Assembly (NCBI GenBank): GCA_904502235.1
Contig: CAJGDP010000029.1
Coordinates: 1-18,263 of the forward strand
DNA length: 18,263 nucleotides
Reading direction: 5' to 3'
Source: an uncultured Bacteroidaceae bacterium
GTDB lineage: Bacteria > Bacteroidota > Bacteroidia > Bacteroidales > Bacteroidaceae
Shown: positions 1-9,700 of the stretch, piece after piece
Layout: each line of letters starts with the position of its first letter
Numbering within the stretch: position 1 is the stretch's first letter
Made by a program: the position numbers and the translations under genes
Notes under the pieces: generated by a model
Databases searched by the model: none
Told to the model about the DNA's origin: nothing
What the model saw: the letters and a program-made list of their open reading frames with translations, nothing else

Positions 1-1055
1 ACCATCCAAAGAACGCTCCAGTTGATTTCCTCAAGGTCGCGACGTGTAAGGATACCTGTCATACAGAAAATCATAATAGGAATGAATGCCACAACGTTTG
101 TGTCGATACCCCAGAGATCTGTACCGAACATCCACATGAAGATTGTGATGATAAACGCAGCAACAACCGACCATGTCTTGAAATCCCAACGGATATCGCC
201 CTCAATCTCAATCTTGATGTTCTTCTGCTTGAATGGGAACATGATGCGGAGAAGTAACCAAGCAAGAACCAAAAGAACGATAACGAATGGAGCCATCTTG
301 ATTGTCCAGTCAACAAAACTGATACCCATACCCTGTGATGAGAGATAGTCAAGTGCAATCATGTTAGGAGGTGTACCGATAGGAGTAATCATACCACCTA
401 GGTTAGCACCTACAGGAATTGCAAGAGCAAGAGCTACACGACCTTTACCGTCGGCAGGCAATGAACGTAGCACAGGAGTAAGGAACGCCAACATCATGGC
501 AGCAGTAGCTGTGTTACTTACAAAGGCCGAGAAGATTGCTGTTACAAGGATAAAACCAAGCAATACAATCTCGGAGCGTGTACCGAACGGCTTCAAAAGA
601 ACACGTGCAAGAGCAACGTCGAGCTTAACCTTTGTCAAACCGATAGCAAGCACGAAACCACCGATAAAGAGCATGATTGTGGGGTTTGCAAAACAAGCCA
701 TAATGCTCTTGAAAGGAACCAAGCCTACATTACCCTCGGGACGAAGGAAACTGAACGCACTAGTTGATACAGTGAATAACATCACAGTTACAACAATCAT
801 TGAAGTAACCCACGAAGGCATTGACTCTGTGAGCCACATGAGCGCAGCAAACACGAACAAAGCAATGATACGCTGGTGAACATCGGTAAGACCTTCGATA
901 CCGAAAGCCGATGTTGGCAACATTGCAACCACGATAGAGATTACCGCAATGAAAAGGAATTTGATTACATTAAGAGGGAACTTCCTCTCTCTCTTGTGGG
1001 ATTTGTTCTTCTGAAGTTTCTCAAGAACTCTGTATCCCGGGAAATTTTTAAACAT
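1..1055 (-). CDS. DASS/SLC13-family sodium:anion symporter, 5' part only
   Basis: Inner-membrane secondary transporter of the divalent anion:Na+ symporter (SLC13) family, which moves dicarboxylates, sulfate or similar anions. About 351 codons are visible from the ATG at 1055; the 3' end lies beyond base 1. A basic cytoplasmic N-terminus (residues 1-30) precedes several hydrophobic segments (about 31-50, 62-75, 83-100, 124-140, 164-200, 253-273, 295-312, 319-335). The family Ser-Asn-Thr motif is at residues 180-182 (VSNTATA) and a conserved ITPIGTPPN loop at 223-231. In this family these contribute to the Na+ and substrate sites; the second SNT motif would be in the missing part. The start is preceded by an AT-rich stretch typical of Bacteroidales, and an upstream promoter match sits at 1116-1146. 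The substrate cannot be told from this fragment. Plus-strand ORFs over this region are shadows. Confidence 0.9.
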   Translation of the reverse strand, partial: MFKNFPGYRVLEKLQKNKSHKRERKFPLNVIKFLFIAVISIVVAMLPTSAFGIEGLTDVHQRIIALFVFAALMWLTESMPSWVTSMIVVTVMLFTVSTSAFSFLRPEGNVGLVPFKSIMACFANPTIMLFIGGFVLAIGLTKVKLDVALARVLLKPFGTRSEIVLLGFILVTAIFSAFVSNTATAAMMLAFLTPVLRSLPADGKGRVALALAIPVGANLGGMITPIGTPPNMIALDYLSSQGMGISFVDWTIKMAPFVIVLLVLAWLLLRIMFPFKQKNIKIEIEGDIRWDFKTWSVVAAFIITIFMWMFGTDLWGIDTNVVAFIPIMIFCMTGILTRRDLEEINWSVLWM

Positions 1056-1115
1056 AATTTAATTAAATATTTAATGATTAGATTATTCCGAAAAAACAAT
1101 ATCCGAAATTTTGTA

Positions 1116-1146
1116 CAAAATTACAATCTATAAAGTTTTTTTCACA
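1116..1146 (-). promoter_or_regulatory. Candidate sigma-ABfr promoter for the SLC13 transporter
   Basis: On the minus strand, TAATTTTG (1123-1116) matches the Bacteroidetes -7 consensus TAnnTTTG. A weak -33 match, TGTG (1146-1143), lies 19 bp further upstream. A start site some 7 bp downstream would give a leader of roughly 50 nt. The -7 match is exact; the -33 is one base off. Confidence 0.5.
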
Positions 1147-1250
1147 TTGCACATCTATTTGTTTTTACGATAACAGCTATCGAATTTATCAATAACACAA
1201 ATTCTCATAAAGCCACTTGTTTAATCCAAATTCATTTTCACGGCAATCAA

Positions 1251-1283
1251 TATGTAATAAATAAAATAAAATTGTTATTTTTG
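1251..1283 (+). promoter_or_regulatory. Candidate sigma-ABfr promoter for the wzi-fabD-amylase gene row
   Basis: TATTTTTG at 1276-1283 matches the -7 consensus TAnnTTTG. TATG at 1251-1254, 21 bp upstream, is a one-mismatch -33 element. The first gene begins at 1315. The 259-base gap 1056-1314 otherwise holds only the divergent transporter promoter and AT-rich sequence. Confidence 0.5.
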
Positions 1284-1314
1284 TAAAATTATAGCAAAGA
1301 AGATAAAAAAACAG

Positions 1315-2931
1315 ATGAACAATCGCTGCTTTCTACATACTATTTACATTATTGTTGCAATATTGCTATTCCCTACAGGTATATTTGCCCAAAGAGGGGA
1401 TTTCAGATATTACGCCCAAATGAACTGCATTGCTTCCGGGGATGAATATGCACCATATTGGTTCACGGCAAACAAAAATGCAATTTCTTCGGTGAAAAGC
1501 ACAAGCGGATATCTGCGCTATGGAATGAGCTACAGTAACACATTCGGCAAAAAGAAAAATTTCAGATACGACATCGCAGCAGATATTATTGCCGGTTTTA
1601 ATCAAACTTCAACAATTTCATTCCAACAAGCATATGCCGATTTGAGTTGGAAATGGCTTACTCTTTCTATTGGCAGCAAAGAGAGATGGGGTGAACAAGA
1701 ATATTACCAACGTGAACAGATGGAAGAGATAACCGCTTTCAATACAGTAAACAGATACTATCCCCATCTTTTCAGCGACCAATTCAGCAATACAGGAATT
1801 GGTGGATTCATTTTCAGCGGAAACAGTCGCCCTATTCCACAAGCAAGAATAGAGATTCCTGAATTTGTAAATATTCCGGGCACAAAAGAGTGGTTAAGAT
1901 TCAGGGCATATATATCATACGGTTTCTTCACCGACGGCAATTATCAGCGAGAGCTTGTTATTATAAATCCAAAAGTAAAACGTGGAGAAGGAATCCTTTA
2001 TCATGGGAAAGGCGGATTTATCAGTGTAGGCAAACCATCCAAATTCCCTGTTACATTTGACGGCGGTCTTGAAATGCACACCCAATTCGGTGGTACTTTA
2101 TACAACACCACATATGGAAAGGTAAAGATGCCGACGAAGTTCTCAGATTACATAAAAGCATTCATACCGATGAGTGGCGGAGAAGACACACCCACCGGAG
2201 AACAGACAAACATTGCAGGCAACCAGATTGGTTGCTGGCATGCTGCATTCACAATACATACCAAGCCTTTGGAGATAAGGCTCTATGGCGAACACATGTT
2301 CGAGGACTTTTCACAGTTATTCTTCTTTGAATACCAAATGAACAACGAAGGTAAAAGAAGGACGCTGATATATCCATGGAGAGACATGCTGCTTGGCATC
2401 AACATTGCAAATAAATCAAACTTCCTGCCGTTCATATCGAATATCAGGTATGAGTTCATGACCACACGCGACCAGAGCGGTGCTCTGTATCACGACCCAA
2501 GCGACTATTTCTATGACCAGATGGACGGATGCGACGATTATCTGAACCATGGAATATATCCGGGATGGCATCATTGGGGTATGGGAATAGGAACTCCCAT
2601 TATCATATCACCCGTATACAACAAGAATGGAAGTCTCTTTTTCCGTAGCAACAGACTTATTGCACACAACATCGGTATAAATGGCATAATTGATACAAAA
2701 ATTCCGTTTGCGTACAAAGTAAACTATACATACAGTGAACATTGGGGAACCTATGCAAATCCTTTCAACTGCAAGAAGTACACCACATCGGTTCTGGCTG
2801 AGATTACATGCATGCCAAGAAACGCACAATGGCTGAGTACAGTTTCCTTAGGGTATGACAAAAGCGATATGATTGGAGAAAACATAGGTCTGATGTTTAC
2901 CATAACACATGTGGGATCATTCTTTAAATAA
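1315..2931 (+). CDS. Capsule assembly Wzi-family outer-membrane beta-barrel protein
   Basis: 538-residue exported protein. The N-terminus has a signal peptide with likely cleavage after IFA (residue 25), giving a mature Gln start. The rest alternates polar and aromatic residues and is rich in Tyr, Phe, Trp and Gly, as expected of an outer-membrane beta-barrel, and it ends in Phe-Phe-Lys. I recognise it as the Bacteroidetes family annotated as capsule assembly protein Wzi (Caps_assemb_Wzi), with HWGTYANPF near residue 475 and HHWGMGIG near 422. Enterobacterial Wzi binds capsular polysaccharide at the surface; the role of Bacteroidetes members is largely inferred, and no capsule genes are nearby here. 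The ATG at 1315 follows an A-rich stretch and a promoter match. It is the first gene of a same-strand row and ends 7 bases before the lipoprotein start. Confidence 0.8.
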   Translation: MNNRCFLHTIYIIVAILLFPTGIFAQRGDFRYYAQMNCIASGDEYAPYWFTANKNAISSVKSTSGYLRYGMSYSNTFGKKKNFRYDIAADIIAGFNQTSTISFQQAYADLSWKWLTLSIGSKERWGEQEYYQREQMEEITAFNTVNRYYPHLFSDQFSNTGIGGFIFSGNSRPIPQARIEIPEFVNIPGTKEWLRFRAYISYGFFTDGNYQRELVIINPKVKRGEGILYHGKGGFISVGKPSKFPVTFDGGLEMHTQFGGTLYNTTYGKVKMPTKFSDYIKAFIPMSGGEDTPTGEQTNIAGNQIGCWHAAFTIHTKPLEIRLYGEHMFEDFSQLFFFEYQMNNEGKRRTLIYPWRDMLLGINIANKSNFLPFISNIRYEFMTTRDQSGALYHDPSDYFYDQMDGCDDYLNHGIYPGWHHWGMGIGTPIIISPVYNKNGSLFFRSNRLIAHNIGINGIIDTKIPFAYKVNYTYSEHWGTYANPFNCKKYTTSVLAEITCMPRNAQWLSTVSLGYDKSDMIGENIGLMFTITHVGSFFK

Positions 2932-2938
2932 ACAGGAC

Positions 2939-3367
2939 ATGAAGAGATTTTTACACATACTGCTGATTTTTGCATTGATGTTTTCCGCATGTGACAACAT
3001 ATACATAAACGGAGACTTGGACGGAATGTGGAAACTGCAAAAGGTTGAAGATTGTGAAAAAGGAAACATTGAATATCCACAGGACATATATTATTCATTT
3101 CAGCACTATCTTACCTTTATCAGCAAACATAACGAAACCGAATTTCCACTACGCTATCTGGGCAATCTCTATTATGACAAGGTTGAAAACACCATAAACA
3201 TAAACGGATTGCGCAATTTCCCGAACGAGAAGTATGTTGCAACACTAAACGACCTTGAACAATTCATGATTTTTGATACCAACACCACTTTTAACATATT
3301 AACGTTGGATAATGAACAGCTTATTTTGGAATACAACAGCTATCGTTATTATCTGATAAGGTGGTAA
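2939..3367 (+). CDS. Small lipoprotein, lipocalin-like (possibly DUF4847)
   Basis: 142-residue predicted lipoprotein. The start is the ATG at 2939: it places a hydrophobic signal (residues 4-17) directly before the lipobox FSAC with Cys18. An upstream in-frame ATG at 2909 overlaps the wzi gene and would put ten polar residues ahead of the signal, so I rejected it. After Cys18 comes a short linker and then GDLDGMWKLQKVED, the usual opening of lipocalin-like domains in Bacteroidetes lipoproteins, followed by alternating strands with aromatic residues. It resembles the family I recall as DUF4847, but this is from memory. Its position 7 bases after the Wzi-family gene suggests co-transcription and an envelope role. 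The precise function is unknown. Confidence 0.75.
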   Translation: MKRFLHILLIFALMFSACDNIYINGDLDGMWKLQKVEDCEKGNIEYPQDIYYSFQHYLTFISKHNETEFPLRYLGNLYYDKVENTININGLRNFPNEKYVATLNDLEQFMIFDTNTTFNILTLDNEQLILEYNSYRYYLIRW

Positions 3368-3426
3368 AAGCAATAAGATTTGAACATTAACCGAATCAAT
3401 GGAGTTTTAATTTAAATTACCGACAA

Positions 3427-4302
3427 ATGAAAGCATTTGTTTTTACAGGACAAGGTTCACAGTTCAGTGGCATGGGCAAGGATTTGTATGAGAACAGCCC
3501 TGCTGCAAAGGAATATTTTGAAAAAGCGAACGAGATTTTAGGATTTCGTATTACAGACATAATGTTCAACGGTAGCGACGAAGAGTTGCGACAGACAAAG
3601 GTAACCCAGCCTGCAGTATTCCTGCATTCTGTCATAACGGCGTTTTCGCTTGGCGAAGAATTCAACCCCGACATGGTTGCAGGACATTCATTGGGTGAAT
3701 TTTCTGCTCTGACTGCAGCCGGTGCCCTCTCTTTTGAAGATGGCTTAAGACTTGTTTTCAAACGTGCACTTGCAATGCAACAGGCATGCGAAAAGCAGGA
3801 ATCTACCATGGCTGCGATCCTTGGTCTTGATGACAAGACTGTAGAGGATGTATGCAACCAGGTAAACAACAACGGCAGGATTGTTGTTGCAGCCAATTAC
3901 AACTGCCCGGGACAAATTGTCGTATCGGGCGACAAGGAAGGTATTGAGGAGGCATGCACAAAACTGAAAGAGGCAGGAGCGAAACGCGCTCTTCCGCTGA
4001 ATGTAAGCGGAGCATTCCATTCCCCCTTGATGCAACCGGCAAAAGAGGAATTGGAAACAGCCATAAATAATACGGAATTCAAGACTCCACGTTGCCCGGT
4101 TTACCAGAACATCGACGCACTGCCCCACACTACACCCGAAGAGATTAAGGCAAACCTTATAGCCCAACTTACCTCTCCTGTAAGATGGACTGCAACAATA
4201 GAGAACATGATGGACAACGGAGCAACAGAATTTACGGAATGCGGTCCGGGAAATGTCCTGCAGGGATTAATAAAGAAAATACAATCAAACAGAAACATAT
4301 AA
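3427..4302 (+). CDS. fabD: Malonyl-CoA:ACP transacylase
   Basis: Cytosolic enzyme that transfers malonyl from CoA to acyl carrier protein, supplying the extender unit for type II fatty acid synthesis. The 291-residue length is usual for FabD. The family motifs are in order: GQGSQ at residues 8-12, the nucleophile elbow GHSLGE at 86-91 with Ser88, the CoA-carboxylate-binding Arg in FKRALAMQ (Arg113), and the catalytic His in GAFHSPLM (His198). GPGNVL near the C-terminus is also typical. No other fatty-acid genes are in the window. The gene lies 59 bases after the lipoprotein gene and 23 before the amylase. A spaced-out TAAGATTTG at 3374-3382 is only a poor promoter match, so I take it to be mainly co-transcribed. 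Confidence 0.95.
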   Translation: MKAFVFTGQGSQFSGMGKDLYENSPAAKEYFEKANEILGFRITDIMFNGSDEELRQTKVTQPAVFLHSVITAFSLGEEFNPDMVAGHSLGEFSALTAAGALSFEDGLRLVFKRALAMQQACEKQESTMAAILGLDDKTVEDVCNQVNNNGRIVVAANYNCPGQIVVSGDKEGIEEACTKLKEAGAKRALPLNVSGAFHSPLMQPAKEELETAINNTEFKTPRCPVYQNIDALPHTTPEEIKANLIAQLTSPVRWTATIENMMDNGATEFTECGPGNVLQGLIKKIQSNRNI

Positions 4303-4325
4303 AAAACCGACAAACATCAAATAAC

Positions 4326-6011
4326 ATGTCAAAAATAATTATATACCAACTTCTTCCAAGACTTTTTGGAAACAGCAATGCCAATTGCGTTGCAGGTGGA
4401 ACCATTGAACAGAACGGTTGTGGCAAATTCAATGACATCACTCCAAAGGCACTCCGTGCCATACGTAGCACAGGCGCGACACATGTATGGTACACCGGTG
4501 TGATAGAACACACAACCCGAAGCAACTACAACAGATATGGTATCCCCACCGACCATCCTGCAATTGTAAAAGGAGAGGCTGGTTCACCCTATGCCATAAA
4601 GGACTATTACGACAACGACCCCGACCTCGCCGTTGATGTAGAAAAACGTCGCGAAGAGTTCAAGGCACTCATCGACCGCACACACAAAGCTGGAATGAAA
4701 GTCATAATGGACTTTATCCCCAACCATGTGGCACGCCACTACCATAGCGACTGTACTCCGAAAGGCACATACAGTTTCGGAGAACACGACGACAAAAATG
4801 TCTTTTATGCAGGGCACAATAATTTCTATTACCTTGGCAACAGTTCATACGGTTGTAATCTGGATGCAAAGGATTGCGCTGATGAGGAATACAGCGAAAC
4901 GCCATTGCGTGCCACAGGAAACGACTGTTTTGGTTCACCGGGAAGAAACGACTGGTACGATACCGTCAAGTTGAACTATGGTATTGATTACCGCACAGGC
5001 AACCGCTGCTTCTCACCCGTGCCAAACACATGGGTAAAGATGCTGAAGATTTTAAGATACTGGGCGTCAATGGGTGTTGACGGTTTCCGTTGTGACATGG
5101 TAGAGATGACACCTGTTGAATTCTGGAACTGGGCTGTTGCAAAAATCAAGGAAGAGTTCCCCGGAATAATATTCATCGGAGAGATTTATCAGCCACACAT
5201 ATACCGTTCCTTCATCAAGGATGGTCATTTCGATTATCTGTACGACAAGGTTGGACTTTACGACACCTTGCGTGCTGTGATGAACGGTCAGACATCGGCG
5301 AACAACATAAGCTATGCACTTCAAAGCACATCGGATATACGTGATAATATGCTCACATTCCTCGAAAACCACGACGAACAACGTATTGCATCCGATTTCT
5401 TTGCAGCGAAAGCAGAACGTGCACTTGCGGCACTCATTGTTTCAGCAACAACAGGAACTGAACCTTTCATGCTCTATGCAGGTCAGGAACTCGGAGAACG
5501 AGGTATGGACAAGGAGGGCTATAGCGGTGTTGACGGCAGAACAACAATCTTTGACTATTGGAGCGTTGACACACTGCGTCGCTGGAAAGGCAACGGAGAC
5601 TACTCGGGCGAGTTGCTCACCGAAGAGGAAAAGAATCTGCAGAAATTCTATTCACACCTGCTTAACCTGTGCAACAAGGAGAAAGCCCTTGCCGACGGAG
5701 CATTCTACGGTATCCAATATGCGAATCCCCACTGCGACCAATACGACAGCAACCACATATTCAGCTACCTGAGAGGTTTTGGCAACGAGTTGCTACTGAT
5801 TGTAACAAACTTCAGTGATCAGGATAAAGAGTGCGCCGTAACCGTACCCGAAGAGGCTTTTGCATACTTTGGTGCAACATACAGCAACGACGCACAGAAT
5901 ACCACCGAACTGCTGAGCGGAGAAAAGATTGAACTCACATTCAATCCATTTGACAAGACCACAATCACAGTTCCTGCCAACAGCGGAGTTATTTTGAAAT
6001 TCAAAGTATAA
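4326..6011 (+). CDS. GH13 alpha-amylase family enzyme, predicted cytoplasmic
   Basis: 561-residue glycoside hydrolase family 13 protein. The start is the ATG at 4326 (MSKIIIYQLLPRLFGN): the reading frame opens further upstream inside fabD, but family homology begins here with the first beta strand of the TIM barrel. The four conserved GH13 regions are present: DFIPNH at 129-134, GFRCDM at 253-258 with nucleophile Asp257, FIGEIY at 283-288 with acid/base Glu286, and FLENHD at 345-350 with Asp350. A C-terminal beta domain follows from about residue 475. There is no signal peptide, so it should act inside the cell on alpha-1,4-glucans such as glycogen or imported malto-oligosaccharides. It has no starch-utilization (susCD) neighbours. 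Exact specificity (amylase, neopullulanase or transglycosidase) cannot be settled by reading. Confidence 0.9.
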   Translation: MSKIIIYQLLPRLFGNSNANCVAGGTIEQNGCGKFNDITPKALRAIRSTGATHVWYTGVIEHTTRSNYNRYGIPTDHPAIVKGEAGSPYAIKDYYDNDPDLAVDVEKRREEFKALIDRTHKAGMKVIMDFIPNHVARHYHSDCTPKGTYSFGEHDDKNVFYAGHNNFYYLGNSSYGCNLDAKDCADEEYSETPLRATGNDCFGSPGRNDWYDTVKLNYGIDYRTGNRCFSPVPNTWVKMLKILRYWASMGVDGFRCDMVEMTPVEFWNWAVAKIKEEFPGIIFIGEIYQPHIYRSFIKDGHFDYLYDKVGLYDTLRAVMNGQTSANNISYALQSTSDIRDNMLTFLENHDEQRIASDFFAAKAERALAALIVSATTGTEPFMLYAGQELGERGMDKEGYSGVDGRTTIFDYWSVDTLRRWKGNGDYSGELLTEEEKNLQKFYSHLLNLCNKEKALADGAFYGIQYANPHCDQYDSNHIFSYLRGFGNELLLIVTNFSDQDKECAVTVPEEAFAYFGATYSNDAQNTTELLSGEKIELTFNPFDKTTITVPANSGVILKFKV

Positions 6012-6014
6012 GAG

Positions 6015-6665
6015 ATGAAGAAATTAATAACAACATTGGCTCTATGCCTTGCTGCATTTGTTGCAAACGCACAGGTATTTCTGGACTATGCAACAATTGA
6101 GGACATCGTAAAGAACGAGCGCGAATATTTCGACGAAATCGTAAGCATATACAAGAGCGACGACCCCATGATTCGTCTCGATGACATTGCACTTGTGTAT
6201 TACGGTCAGGCATTCCTGCCCCAATACAACCCAAGCAACGACGAGAACGAAAAAGCGTTGAAAAAATTCCACGATGCAGGTAATCATCTTGAAGCATACA
6301 ATACTGCAAAGAAAATCATGGAGTATAATCCTGTGAGCCTCAACGCTCTGTTCAATTTGCTGATAGCGTCGAAAGAGTTGGGAAAGAGCCAGGAGGAATT
6401 CCAGTCGTATGCCACCAAATATCAAGGCATATTGAACATGATAACACAATATGCAAAAGGCAATACGGCAGATTCTCCTTTCAGAGTAATTGCTCCCGAC
6501 GACCAGAACTATGTAATGTTCCATGAACTTGAAATAGAAAAAGAGCTCTCACGCGAACTTGACACAGAAACGCTTTGCAACATCATTGTTGTTGAGCCAA
6601 GCAACAAGTTCCAGTTCAGAAGGGTTTATTTTGATTTAAGTCTCTTCCTGAAACATACGAATTGA
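6015..6665 (+). CDS. Exported DUF4919-like protein
   Basis: 216-residue protein of unknown function. It begins with a clear signal peptide (MKKLITTLALCLAAFVANA, cleavage before Gln20) and has no lipobox Cys, so it is probably periplasmic or secreted. The mature part is mainly helical, with a TPR-like stretch at about 85-125 (YNTAKKIMEYNPVSLNALFN) and a C-terminal beta-rich segment ending in a YFDLS motif. It resembles the Bacteroidetes family I recall as DUF4919; the name is from memory. It starts only 3 bases after the amylase stop, so it is very likely translated from the same mRNA, and it is the last gene before a strong terminator. Confidence 0.75.
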   Translation: MKKLITTLALCLAAFVANAQVFLDYATIEDIVKNEREYFDEIVSIYKSDDPMIRLDDIALVYYGQAFLPQYNPSNDENEKALKKFHDAGNHLEAYNTAKKIMEYNPVSLNALFNLLIASKELGKSQEEFQSYATKYQGILNMITQYAKGNTADSPFRVIAPDDQNYVMFHELEIEKELSRELDTETLCNIIVVEPSNKFQFRRVYFDLSLFLKHTN

Positions 6666-6712
6666 TGTTAGATAGGTAATTTACATTCAAAAGAGTTTTC
6701 CTGTTTGTAAAA

Positions 6713-6760
6713 ATTATAAATGTAAAAAGCTGCCATTCGGCAGCTTTTTACATTTATAAT
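6713..6760. terminator. Bidirectional intrinsic terminator between the plus-strand gene row and carB
   Basis: A perfect 22-bp inverted repeat: left arm 6713-6734, 4-base loop ATTC at 6735-6738, right arm 6739-6760. The core is AAAAAGCTGCC / GGCAGCTTTTT, so a U-tract follows the GC-rich stem on either strand. It lies between convergent genes and can end both transcripts. Confidence 0.93.
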
Positions 6761-6773
6761 CATCTGTATATTT

Positions 6774-9700
6774 TTACTTGAACTCGTCCCAGCTCTTGAC
6801 AGGCAATGAGTTGATGTCAACCTTACAGAATGAACGTATGAACGCACTTGCAAGACGTGCATTGGTGATGAGCGGAATGTTATGGTCGATAGCAGCACGA
6901 CGGATGCGGTAGCCATTTGTCATCTCACGTTTTGTGTGGTTCTTTGGAATGTTGATGATGAGGTCGAAACGGTGGTCGGCAATCATCTGCATTACGTTAT
7001 TCTCGGCATTTGGATTCTCATCCGGCCACATTACAGGAGTAGCCTTGATTCCATTCTCATTAAGGAATTTGGCAGTGCCTGATGTTGCATAGATGTTATA
7101 ACCCTTCTGCGCAAGGATTGCTGTAGGTTCAAGCAAGTCAACCTTTGACTTTGCTGCACCCGATGAAACCATTACATTCTTCTCGGGAACATTGTAACCA
7201 ACTGCAATCATTGCATTGAGCAATGCCTCTTCGAAGTCGTCACCGATGCAACCAACCTCACCTGTTGATGACATATCCACACCCAATACAGGGTCTGCCT
7301 GATGCAGACGGCTGAACGAGAACTGCGATGCCTTTACACCGATATGGTCGATATCGAACGCCGATTTATCAGGCTTGCTATAAGGAGCATCAAGCATGAT
7401 GCGTGTAGCAGTCTCGATGAAGTTACGCTTCAACACCTTCGATACGAATGGGAATGAACGTGATGCACGCAAGTTACATTCAATAACCTTAACCTCGTTG
7501 TTCTTTGCAAGGAACTGCATGTTGAAAGGACCTGAAATATTAAGTTCCTTCGCAATTCTGCGGCTGATTTTCTTGATGCGACGTGCAGTCTCAAAGTAAA
7601 TCTTCTGTGCAGGGAATACGAGTGTTGCGTCACCGGAGTGAACGCCGGCAAACTCAACGTGCTCAGAAATAGCATACTCAACCACCTCACCGTTCTGCGC
7701 CACAGCGTCGAACTCAATTTCCTTGGTATCGCTCATGAACTGTGAAACAACAACAGGGAACTCCTTTGAAACGTCGGCAGCCATCTTCAAGAACTCATGC
7801 AACTCCTCTTCGTTGTAGCATACGTTCATCGCAGCACCTGAAAGCACGTAAGAAGGACGCACAAGAACAGGATAGCCTACCTTGTCAACGAACTCCTTCA
7901 TATCCTCGAGGCTTGTGAGCTCTTTCCAAGCAGGCTGGTCGATGCCAAGTTGGTCGAGCATAGCCGAGAACTTATGACGGTTTTCAGCGCGGTCGATTGA
8001 AAGAGGCGATGTACCAAGGATGGGCACTGCCTGACGGTGCAACTTCATTGCAAGATTGTTAGGAATCTGTCCACCTACCGATACGATCACACCACCCGGC
8101 TGCTCAAGGTCGATAACGTCGAGCACGCGCTCCAACGACAACTCGTCGAAGTACAAGCGGTCGCACATATCATAGTCAGTAGATACGGTCTCAGGGTTAT
8201 AGTTGATCATAATTGACTTATAACCGAGCTTGCGAGCTGTCTGAACGGCATTGACCGAACACCAGTCGAACTCTACAGAAGAACCGATGCGGTATGCACC
8301 AGAACCAAGAACAACCACCGATTTATCATTCTTATAATAGTTTACATCGTAACCCTTTACACCGTATGTCATGTAAAGATAATTTGTAAGTTCAGGGTGC
8401 TCCGAAGCTACAGTATTGATTCTCTTCACTGCAGGAAGGACACCAAGTTCCTTACGGCGTGCACGGACAGCAAGGTTACCGGCCTCCATATTCTTCTCGT
8501 TCTTCAGAACGAAACGTGAAATCTGGAAGTCTGAAAAACCGAGTTCCTTAGCCTTGCGCAATACCTCCTCGGGCAACTCTTCGAGTGTGTTGTAACCCTC
8601 GAGTACATGCTTATAATCAACGATATTCTTCAATTTACCCAAGAACCATGGGTCAATCTTTGTAAGTTCGCTGATGCGCTCAACTGTATAACCTTCTTCG
8701 AGAGCCGATGCAATTGAGAACACGCGCATATCTGTCGGATTTGCAAGTTCCTCATCAAGATTATCAAAGTGTGTATGCTCGTTACCTACAAAACCGTGCA
8801 TACCCTGACCAATCATACGTAGACCTTTCTGGATAACCTCCTCGAAGCTACGACCGATAGACATGATTTCACCTACCGACTTCATGCTTGAGCCAATCTG
8901 GCGAGATACACCTGCGAACTTGGTCAAGTCCCAACGAGGAATCTTACAGATGAGGTAATCGAGCTCGGGAGCCTTGTAAGCACTGTTTGGTGTACCCATA
9001 TCTCCAATCTCATCAAGAGTATATCCGAGAGCAATCTTTGCAGCAACGAAAGCAAGAGGATAACCTGTTGCTTTTGATGCAAGAGCCGAAGAACGGCTCA
9101 AACGAGCGTTAACCTCGATTACACGATAATCGTTTGTCTCGGCATTGAATGCATACTGGATGTTACACTCACCAACGATGCCAAGGTGACGGATAGCCTT
9201 AACAGAAATCTCCTGCATGAACTTAACCTGCTCGGGAGTTAGTGAACAAGTAGGAGCAACAACGATCGACTCACCGGTGTGAATACCGAGCGGGTCGAAG
9301 TTCTCCATGCTTGCTACTGTGAAACAGTGGTCGTTCGCATCACGGATAACCTCGAACTCAATCTCCTTCCAACCTTTCAAAGACTCTTCTACAAGAATCT
9401 GATTAGAGAATGTGAATGCACTCTCGGCAAGTTCTTTAAAGCTCTCTTCGTCGCGGCAGATACCACTACCAAGACCACCAAGTGCGTATGCCGAACGCAC
9501 CATTACAGGGAAACCGATTCTGTGTGCAGCGGCAAGAGCATCCTCCATGCTTTCGACAGCCTGGCTCACAGGAGTCTTCATTGGAATCTCATCGAGTTTC
9601 TTCACAAAGAGATCGCGGTCTTCGGTGTACATGATTGCCTCAACAGATGTACCAAGCACCTTGACACCATATTTCTGCAATATACCCTTCTGATAAAGTT

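Noticed and set aside
22..1133. Three plus-strand ORFs (22-348, 361-879, 876-1133)
   Set aside because: They are shadows of the SLC13 transporter on the minus strand, whose frame is open from 1055 to the window edge and shows family motifs.
4185..4325. Longer N-terminus for the amylase, beginning inside fabD
   Set aside because: The extra 47 residues are unlike GH13 N-termini and overlap fabD; the ATG at 4326 matches the family start.
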